A stretch of DNA of 10,852 nt from Acidimicrobiia bacterium (GTDB lineage: Bacteria; Actinomycetota; Acidimicrobiia; Spongiisociales; ZC4RG35). How positions within the stretch are numbered: position 1 is the first letter of the stretch; every line of letters begins with the position of its first letter. The translations under genes and the position numbers were made by a program. The stretch is taken from the NCBI GenBank assembly GCA_025929005.1, contig JAICND010000012.1, positions 1 through 10,852 of the forward strand, in the 5' to 3' direction. Below, in pieces: positions 4,596 to 10,852 of the stretch. The notes under the pieces are model-generated. The model had not been told where the DNA came from. It did not search any database and was given only the letters and a program-made list of their open reading frames with translations.

Positions 4596-7580
4596 GTGAG
4601 GAGTGAGCAGGTTGAGCCGGATAGCTGGCCACAGGCGATCGCAGATACCGACGGCCCCCAACTCGTAGTCGCAGGTCCCGGAACCGGTAAGACCGAGTTC
4701 CTCGTTGCCCGAGCGGTCCACCTGGTGGACTCCGGCAAGGCCAAACCGTCCCAGATCCTCGTTCTGACATTTTCGCGGCGAGCGGCTCAAGAGTTGAGCC
4801 AGCGCGTCGGCCTGGGTATCCCTGCTGGAGGACCCGGCGTCGGCGCCTCGACCTTCCACTCTTTTGCCCACCGATTGCTCGAGGTCCACGGACCCTCGAC
4901 TTTCGGCTGGGCAGAGGTCCCCACCCTTCTCACCGGGCCCGAACAGGTGGCCCTCGTTTCGACCTTACTCCGGAGCCAGAATCCCGCCGCCTGGCCCCTG
5001 CCGCTGCGAGCGCTCCTGGGCACCAACACCCTGGGCGAGGAACTGGCCGATTTTCTGCTGAGGAGTCGCGAACGATTGCTCGACCCACTAGCTCTCGCTG
5101 AATTGGCCGCCGACCGCCCTGCCTGGCGCGCTCTCAGCGGGTTCATGGTCGCTTACGACGGCGAGCTCGAACGGAGAGGTCGCATCGACTATGGAGGACT
5201 GCTGGCCGCGGCCGTTCGCTGCCTCGAAGAGCCGACGGTGGCATCGGCCCTCAACGACCAATTCCGGTATGTTCTCGTTGACGAGTATCAGGACACCTCG
5301 CCGGCGCAGGCTCGCATGCTCGAGCTGCTGGCAGGTAGGCATACCAACCTCACGGCTGCTGCTGATCCCTATCAATCGGTCTATTCGTTCCGTGGCGCCG
5401 AAGTCGCCAATGTGGCCGAGTTCGAACAACGCTTCGGACCGTTGGGTCGCCCCAGGCGGCTGATCCTGTCACAGAGCTTCCGCGTTCCTGCCGAGATCCT
5501 CGCTGGTGCCCTTCGTATCGTCGCTGGAGGCGAGCTTCCCGGTGGGGCCGGACCGGTCCGCCCGGCACCCCATCAGGGGCGAGTCGAGGGGTACGTTTTC
5601 GACCAGGCCACGGCCGAAGCGGAGTGGATCGCTTCAGAAGTCGAGTATCTCGTCCGCACCGAAGAGCTGGCGTGGGCCGACATCGCCATCCTGGTCCGAT
5701 CCACCCGCCATCTGCTGCCCGAACTCTCTCGGGCACTGGGGAGACGCAACATCCCCCACGACACTCCCGACCGGCGGCTGGTCGATCACCCCGCCATTCA
5801 GCTCGTTTTCGACCTGGCTCTGGCCGCCTCAGAGAAACAACGATCCGGAGACGAAGTCGACCGGGCGATCCGTCGACTGCTTCTAGGTCCGTTGTTCGGG
5901 CTGTCGCTATCGGCAGAGCGAACTCTTTACCGCTTGCGACAGCGCGGTCTCACAGGGTGGAGCGAGATCATCAGATCAGAGCTCGATGACGGAGCCGCCC
6001 TGGCAGATCTGCTGGCCGACTCCAGCTGGGCCACCCACCAACCGGCCAACCACGGTTTCTGGCACCTGTGGACTTCTCTCCCCCAACTCGAACGATTGGT
6101 GGCGGAGGACAGTCTGGCCGACTACCGGGCGGCCTGGGCTGCATTTGCCCAGGTTCTAGATCGTCAGGAGGAACGCGATCCCACAGTGACCCTGGTAGAC
6201 GTTCGCCAGCTGGCCGAAAACGACGACTACGAGGCGGTACCGCTTCTAAGCCTGCAGGGCCGGCGTGGTGATCGCATCGCTCTCACCACCCTCCATCAAG
6301 CCAAGGGCCTGGAGTTCGAGGTGGTCTTCATCGCCGATGCGGCCGAAGGCAGCTTTCCGGATCTGCGACGGTCGCGGGCGTTGTTGCGACCTGAAATGTT
6401 GTCGCCCACCTACGCCAGCTCACCCAATCCTGTCCGTTTGCGGCTTCAAGAAGAGATGCGGCTCGCCTACACAGCGATGACCAGGGCGAGACGCCGGGTG
6501 GTGTGGACGGCGACATCGGCCGCCATTGATGAGGGAGAGCGACGCCCATCCCGGTTTCTGTTGGCGGCGCTGGGGGTCGATGGGTTCGATCAGGTAGGTC
6601 CACCGCAACACATCGCCGATCGACGACCGGTGACGGTCACCGAGGCGCAGGCCTCGCTTCGCCAACTGCTCACCGACCCCACTCAGGCAGCCGCCAATCG
6701 CTGGGCGGCGTTGGCCACCCTCGCCTCCCCGGCCCAGTTGCGATCGGACCAACAACTCTGGGACGCGGCGGCGTTCGCCGGAGTCCCCCAGCACGGTCCG
6801 GATACGGGTCTGGTGAGCCTTCCCCTGAGCCTGTCACCGAGCCAGGCCGATGCCTATTCGACCTGTCCCCGTCGATACGCACTCGAGAGGAAGGTGCAGA
6901 CCTCGCAGGAGTCGGGGCCCTACGCCGAATTCGGCTCGATCATCCACCGTGTTCTCGAACTGGTCGAAAGGGAGGCGGTTGAGTCACGCCGGCCCCATGC
7001 CGAACTGGGCCAGGCGCTCGAGATTCTCGACCAGGTCTGGGCGACCGACGCCAATTTCGGATCTCCGGTCCTCAACGAGGCCTGGCTCCAACGCGGTCGC
7101 CAGCTGCTCCAGAAGATGTACACGGTCTGGCCCGGAGGAGAGGCGATTCCGGTCGTGCTCGAAAAGGAGCTGAAGCTCGAGTTCGGCGGTCATCTGTGGC
7201 AGGGGCGGGCCGATCGGATTGAACGCCACAAGTCGGGCGAACTCCGCGTCGTCGACTACAAGACCAGCAAGACCGCGGCAGCGGTTGGAGAAGCCAAAGA
7301 GTCGCTTCAGCTCGGCTTCTATCTGCTGGCTGCTGCCGCCGACCCCGAACTGGCCGCCCTGGGGAATCCCACCGCCGCCGAGCTCTGGTACCCGCTGGGA
7401 GAGGCCAAAAGAGATTTCGATCTGGCCAACCTCCCCAAGGTCGCCGAGCAACTGTCGCAAGTGGCGGCTGGCATCGCCGCCGAGGACTGGACTCCCCGCC
7501 CGGGTCCGCACTGCGGGAGGTGTGCGGTCCGCATCGTCTGTCCCGCCTGGCCCGAGGGGCGGGAGGGGTTTGTCTCATGA
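4596..7580 (+). CDS. adnA: AdnA-like UvrD-family helicase fused to RecB-like Fe-S nuclease
   Basis: This 994-residue protein joins an SF1A (UvrD-like) helicase to a C-terminal RecB-type nuclease, the layout of mycobacterial AdnA/AdnB that unwind and resect double-strand breaks. Helicase motifs: Walker A GPGTGKT (27-33), Ia VLTFSRRAAQELSQR, Walker B LVDEYQD (D229, E230), III ADPYQSVYSFRGAE, IV SQSFR, V TTLHQAKGLEFEVVF (near 565) and VI RLAYTAMTRARRR (near 620). The nuclease has C757, H784, D873, D887-Y-K889, QLGFY and C973, C976, C982 for the 4Fe-4S cluster. All key residues are intact, so both ATPase and nuclease are probably active. I call it AdnA because it is the first gene of the pair, as in mycobacteria, and because of its GPGTGKT P-loop context; a search would confirm. 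Its stop overlaps the start of the adnB-like gene. GTG 4596 is chosen because the Walker A spacing is right and a -10-like box lies just upstream. Confidence 0.86.
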   Translation: MRSEQVEPDSWPQAIADTDGPQLVVAGPGTGKTEFLVARAVHLVDSGKAKPSQILVLTFSRRAAQELSQRVGLGIPAGGPGVGASTFHSFAHRLLEVHGPSTFGWAEVPTLLTGPEQVALVSTLLRSQNPAAWPLPLRALLGTNTLGEELADFLLRSRERLLDPLALAELAADRPAWRALSGFMVAYDGELERRGRIDYGGLLAAAVRCLEEPTVASALNDQFRYVLVDEYQDTSPAQARMLELLAGRHTNLTAAADPYQSVYSFRGAEVANVAEFEQRFGPLGRPRRLILSQSFRVPAEILAGALRIVAGGELPGGAGPVRPAPHQGRVEGYVFDQATAEAEWIASEVEYLVRTEELAWADIAILVRSTRHLLPELSRALGRRNIPHDTPDRRLVDHPAIQLVFDLALAASEKQRSGDEVDRAIRRLLLGPLFGLSLSAERTLYRLRQRGLTGWSEIIRSELDDGAALADLLADSSWATHQPANHGFWHLWTSLPQLERLVAEDSLADYRAAWAAFAQVLDRQEERDPTVTLVDVRQLAENDDYEAVPLLSLQGRRGDRIALTTLHQAKGLEFEVVFIADAAEGSFPDLRRSRALLRPEMLSPTYASSPNPVRLRLQEEMRLAYTAMTRARRRVVWTATSAAIDEGERRPSRFLLAALGVDGFDQVGPPQHIADRRPVTVTEAQASLRQLLTDPTQAAANRWAALATLASPAQLRSDQQLWDAAAFAGVPQHGPDTGLVSLPLSLSPSQADAYSTCPRRYALERKVQTSQESGPYAEFGSIIHRVLELVEREAVESRRPHAELGQALEILDQVWATDANFGSPVLNEAWLQRGRQLLQKMYTVWPGGEAIPVVLEKELKLEFGGHLWQGRADRIERHKSGELRVVDYKTSKTAAAVGEAKESLQLGFYLLAAAADPELAALGNPTAAELWYPLGEAKRDFDLANLPKVAEQLSQVAAGIAAEDWTPRPGPHCGRCAVRIVCPAWPEGREGFVS

Positions 7581-10500
7581 TCGATCCCACTCTCGAGCAG
7601 CATTCCATCATCTCGGCACCCTTCGCCCCACTGCGGGTGGCCGCGGGAGCGGGTACCGGCAAAACGACCACCATCGCCGCCCGGGTGGCGCACATGGTCA
7701 CCGAACTCGGAGTGGAACCAGAGCGGCTCCTCGGCATCACCTTCACCAACAAGGCGGCGGGCGAGTTGAGCGACCGCATCCGTCAGATGCTGCGCTTCTC
7801 GGCGGCGAGTGTCCTCGTCGAGGAAGGCCGGGAGGTCGAGGTCCACACCTACCACGGCTTTGCTGCCCAGATCCTCCGCGAGTTCGGAGCGCTCGTTGGC
7901 ATCGAGCGACGAGCCAACATCATCACTCCGACCTTCACCCGCCAGCTCCTGAGCCAGATCCTCCGCACGGTCCCGCTACCAGGACTCGACGCCACCTATG
8001 CCCGCACAGTTGAAGACATGCGGAGGCTGGGTTCCTCTCTTGGCGACCATCTCCTCACTCCTGCCGACGTGCCGATTCCCGACCATGGCATGGACCCCGT
8101 GTGGTCGGTACGGGCCGCCCTCCTGACCGGCCTGATCCACTATCAGGCGGAGAAACAACGCCTGGGCGTGACCGACTACGCCGACCTCGTCGTGATAGCG
8201 CATCGGCTCCTGAAGACATTCCCGGAAGTCGCCGACGAGATCCGCAACCGATATCAGGCGGTGCTGCTCGATGAATATCAGGACACCAATCCTGGTCAGC
8301 GCGAGCTGTTGAGGGTTTTGTTTCCGCCGGGCTACCCGGTCACCGCCGTCGGCGACGTCGACCAGACCATCTACGAGTGGCGGGGAGCATCACCTGACAA
8401 CTTCGAAAGTTTCCCTCTTCACTTTCCAATGGCGGACGGCTCAGCCAGCCCCACTCTTCACCTCACCGAAAACCGCCGCTCGCATCGCTCAATCGTTGCC
8501 GTCGCCAACGCCGTGCGGATGCAGACCGGCTCGGGACAGCCTGACCTGGTGCCGTTGCGAGACCGGATCGGGGGCGAGGTCGCCGTCGCCTGGCACGACA
8601 GCTCGGTGGCTGAAGCCGAGTGGATCGCCCGCCGGCTGGAAGAGTTGCATCCGCAGCACCCGTGGAAGGAGATGGCCGTCCTCTTTCGAAAGAACAAGGA
8701 CATGGTCCTGGTCCACGATGCCCTTCGTGCCGCAGGCATTCCGGTCGAAGTAGCCAACCTCGGGGGGCTCCTCACTATCCCCGAAGTCGCCGACCTCCGG
8801 GCGTGGCTGTCGATAATCCAGGACCCATCTGATGAGCCCCAGCTATTCAGAGTGCTCATGGGAAGCCGTTTCCGGCTGGGAATGGGCGACCTTCGCTCCC
8901 TTTCTCGATGGGTGCGCGCCAGGTGGGTAGAGGGTGGTGACGGCAGATCCCCGGCGGATGCCGACCACGAGACGGTCTCGCGCCATACCCTGCTTGAAGC
9001 GGTCGATCACCTCGACGAGATCGTCGATCTTCGCCCACCGGCTCGTCTCGCTTTGGAGCGTTTTGGATCCCACTATCGGCAACTGCTGTCAGCGGCCCAG
9101 GGTGTGTCGCTCGTGGAACTGTGCCGCAGAATCCTCGATCGCCTCGGAGCGTGGCAGGACCTGGCGGCTTTACCGGAGACCGAGCAGTTGACTGCCCGTC
9201 TCAATCTCTACCGATTCCTCGACCTCACTGAGGAGTGGAGCCCGCTGGAGGGTCGCCCTTCTCTGGAGGCGTTCCTCGACTACCTGTCCCTGATGGACGA
9301 GGAAGCAACTGAAGAGCTCGACACCGCCCGTCTATCAGGTGAAGACGCGGTGATCCTCCTCACCGTGCACCGTGCCAAGGGTTTGGAGTGGGATGTGGTC
9401 TTCGTACCGACCTGCTACCGGAACAACTTTCCGGCCAGATCGGCAGGTTTCGAGAATCCCTACAAATCCGGCAAGTACCTTCCCTACGAACTGCGGCTCG
9501 ACACGGCCGGGCTGCCGCCGCTCACGCCCGCCTTGCCGACCAAAATCGCTGACGACCTACTCCGGGACCACCATCTGCGTCAGGAGTGGCGGGTGGCATA
9601 TGTTGCGGTGACCCGGGCCCGTGAACGCCTTTTCCTGAGTGGGGCCTGGTGGTACGGGCATCCCGAACCCAACGCCCGGGCTGTGCCGCCCAGCGATCTC
9701 TGGAGCCTCGTCGCCAACCACCCCGCAACCCGGGTCGAGTCGGTGCCTGGTGACACTCCTCCGGCTCAGCCTCGGCTGCTCCGTTTCGAGGCTGGCGCAC
9801 CCGACCCCGATCCCGTCTTCCCGGAGGGGTGGGATCTGGCTCTACGGACCGAAATCAGCCAACCTGGCTGGGCTGCATCCCAGGCGCAGCACAACGACCG
9901 GATCGAAGAGTTCACGGTTGCCCGCGCCCGCTTCAACCAGATGTTGCTGGACCTTCCGCCCGATCGCCCCGACCCGGGTGAGTCACTGCTGACCACTTCG
10001 GTAACCGGCCTCGTCACGTATGCAGGCTGTCCGAAACGCTTCTTTTGGAGCGAGGTCGACCGTCTACCCCGACGCCCCAATCCAGCGGCTCGTCACGGCA
10101 CCGAGGTGCATCGTCGGATCGAACTGCACCACCGCGGGCAGCTTGCCTTCGACGAGGTGTCCCCCGATCTCTATGACCTCCCCGAAGCCGAGGGCACCCC
10201 GACCGGATCGGATGCGTTCACCACGTTCACAGCCAGCAGGTTTGCCACAGCGGCACCATGGCTGGTGGAAGCACCCTTCGTGTTGGGCATCGGCTCGATG
10301 CGCATCAGAGGGCGAATCGACGCCATCTACCAATCTTCGCCCGGGAACTGGGAGATCGTCGACTTCAAGAGTGGCCGTCGCAAAGACGACGCCAGTCTCA
10401 AGGTGCAGCTAGAGGCCTATGCGGTGGCGGCCTCGCGAGAAGCCGTGGCTCCCGCCTCTCCCACCAGCCTGGATGTCACCTTCGCATACCTGGGAGGCGG

Positions 10501-10684
10501 GATGGAGGTGGTGACCGAACACGCCGATGCGGGATGGATCGAGCGAGCCTCCACCCACCTCGAAGAACTCAGTGACGGGATTGCGGCCAGACAATTCTCT
10601 CCAACCCCCTCATTTGCGTGCGCCGGTTGCGACTTCCTTCGATTCTGTCCGGCCGGCAAGGAATATCTCGAGAGGGCTAACTGA
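7577..10684 (+). CDS. adnB: AdnB-like UvrD-family helicase fused to RecB-like Fe-S nuclease
   Basis: This is a 1035-residue partner of the preceding protein. The ATG at 7577 overlaps the upstream TGA (ATGA) and has GGGAGGGG 8 nt before it, so the pair should be translationally coupled at similar levels, as suits a heterodimer. An open frame extends back to 7520, but that part lies in the upstream gene. Motifs: Q motif around Q8, Walker A GAGTGKT (24-30), Ia GITFTNKAAGEL, Walker B LLDEYQD (D232, E233), III GDVDQTIYEWRGA, IV LTENRR, V LTVHRAKGLEWDVVF (near 594) and VI RVAYVAVTRARERL (near 672). The nuclease has C818, H845, D915, D929-F-K931, QLEAY, and C1015, C1018, C1024 as the Fe-S ligands. 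In mycobacteria AdnB supplies the main motor. The 3' end overlaps the convergent dtd gene by 8 bases. Confidence 0.88.
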   Translation: MIDPTLEQHSIISAPFAPLRVAAGAGTGKTTTIAARVAHMVTELGVEPERLLGITFTNKAAGELSDRIRQMLRFSAASVLVEEGREVEVHTYHGFAAQILREFGALVGIERRANIITPTFTRQLLSQILRTVPLPGLDATYARTVEDMRRLGSSLGDHLLTPADVPIPDHGMDPVWSVRAALLTGLIHYQAEKQRLGVTDYADLVVIAHRLLKTFPEVADEIRNRYQAVLLDEYQDTNPGQRELLRVLFPPGYPVTAVGDVDQTIYEWRGASPDNFESFPLHFPMADGSASPTLHLTENRRSHRSIVAVANAVRMQTGSGQPDLVPLRDRIGGEVAVAWHDSSVAEAEWIARRLEELHPQHPWKEMAVLFRKNKDMVLVHDALRAAGIPVEVANLGGLLTIPEVADLRAWLSIIQDPSDEPQLFRVLMGSRFRLGMGDLRSLSRWVRARWVEGGDGRSPADADHETVSRHTLLEAVDHLDEIVDLRPPARLALERFGSHYRQLLSAAQGVSLVELCRRILDRLGAWQDLAALPETEQLTARLNLYRFLDLTEEWSPLEGRPSLEAFLDYLSLMDEEATEELDTARLSGEDAVILLTVHRAKGLEWDVVFVPTCYRNNFPARSAGFENPYKSGKYLPYELRLDTAGLPPLTPALPTKIADDLLRDHHLRQEWRVAYVAVTRARERLFLSGAWWYGHPEPNARAVPPSDLWSLVANHPATRVESVPGDTPPAQPRLLRFEAGAPDPDPVFPEGWDLALRTEISQPGWAASQAQHNDRIEEFTVARARFNQMLLDLPPDRPDPGESLLTTSVTGLVTYAGCPKRFFWSEVDRLPRRPNPAARHGTEVHRRIELHHRGQLAFDEVSPDLYDLPEAEGTPTGSDAFTTFTASRFATAAPWLVEAPFVLGIGSMRIRGRIDAIYQSSPGNWEIVDFKSGRRKDDASLKVQLEAYAVAASREAVAPASPTSLDVTFAYLGGGMEVVTEHADAGWIERASTHLEELSDGIAARQFSPTPSFACAGCDFLRFCPAGKEYLERAN

Positions 10685-10852
10685 CCCGACCGTTTTCGAT
10701 TTCGATGATCAATGTCACCGGGCCGTCATTCGTCATTGCAAGCTGCATGTGGGCACCGAACTCCCCCCTTTCCACCCGGACCCCCCGACTCCGAGTCGCC
10801 TCGACGACAGCTTCGATTAGCGGCTGGGCGCGGTCGGGCGGAGCGGCCTCCG
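10677..10852 (-). CDS. dtd: D-aminoacyl-tRNA deacylase, C-terminal part (5' end beyond window)
   Basis: The last 57 or so residues of a DTD protein are visible, ending in FGAHMQLAMTNDGPVTLIIEIENGRVS. The FGAxM and NDGPVT motifs are diagnostic; the latter holds the conserved Gly-cisPro element of the DTD active site that excludes L-amino acids. The enzyme removes D-amino acids (and misplaced glycine) from tRNA in the cytoplasm. The upstream EAAPPDRAQPLIEAVVEATRSRG segment also fits actinobacterial DTDs. The TAG at 10679-10677 lies inside the adnB 3' end, a tail-to-tail overlap of 8 bases with no room for a separate terminator. About the first 85-90 residues are outside the window. Confidence 0.85.
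   Translation of the reverse strand, partial: EAAPPDRAQPLIEAVVEATRSRGVRVERGEFGAHMQLAMTNDGPVTLIIEIENGRVS

Noticed and set aside
7520..7576. Upstream start for the adnB-like gene
   Set aside because: It would overlap the adnA-like gene by 61 bases and adds a non-conserved Cys-rich leader. The ATG at 7577 has a good Shine-Dalgarno and the typical ATGA overlap.

Overview
The window looks like a chromosomal segment from a high-GC actinobacterium. An Acidimicrobiia-like host is my best guess. It rests on the paired AdnA/AdnB-type helicase-nucleases (an actinobacterial repair machine), the long Thr/Ala/Pro linker in a secreted CAP protein, SHOCT and bacterial PH domains, and GTG starts sitting directly behind TAnnnT boxes (leaderless genes). 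No transposase, integrase, phage gene or CRISPR array is visible.

Layout. Positions 1-2065 are a minus-strand pair: a membrane PH/SHOCT protein followed by a fatty acyl-CoA ligase (FadD type) that runs off the left edge. Positions 2066-2934 hold no convincing protein gene. Read on the minus strand, this stretch is filled with stable hairpins closed by GNRA and UUCG tetraloops. I interpret it as two tandem non-coding RNAs: RNA-A of about 148 nt (2794 to 2647) and RNA-B of about 327 nt (2542 to 2216). Each ends in a terminator-like hairpin with the same CCCCGAGAGGGU sequence. Each starts 13 nt after the first base of a TAC(T/A)TT -10 box. Each promoter carries two CGCGAAAA boxes exactly 21 bp apart, with the nearer box starting exactly 48 nt upstream of the -10. 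The first two hairpins of A and B have different sequences but the same architecture. This paralogous RNA pair is the most unusual content of the window, and I cannot assign it to an RNA family I know.

Positions 2935-10684 are on the plus strand: a stand-alone RecB-like Fe-S nuclease with a leaderless promoter divergent from RNA-A, a secreted CAP-domain protein, and the adnA-like/adnB-like pair, which overlap at an ATGA. All three nuclease domains keep a Cys plus C-x2-C-x5-C iron-sulfur signature. Position 10677 to the right edge is the 3' end of a convergent D-aminoacyl-tRNA deacylase gene (dtd), overlapping adnB by 8 bases.

How the genes fit together: AdnA and AdnB should form a heterodimer that unwinds and resects double-strand breaks. 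The stand-alone nuclease is a plausible DNA-processing partner, but nothing in the sequence proves a functional link. The RNA pair lies between a lipid-metabolism/membrane operon and the nuclease cluster. Its boxes could affect the nuclease promoter as well, which is inference.
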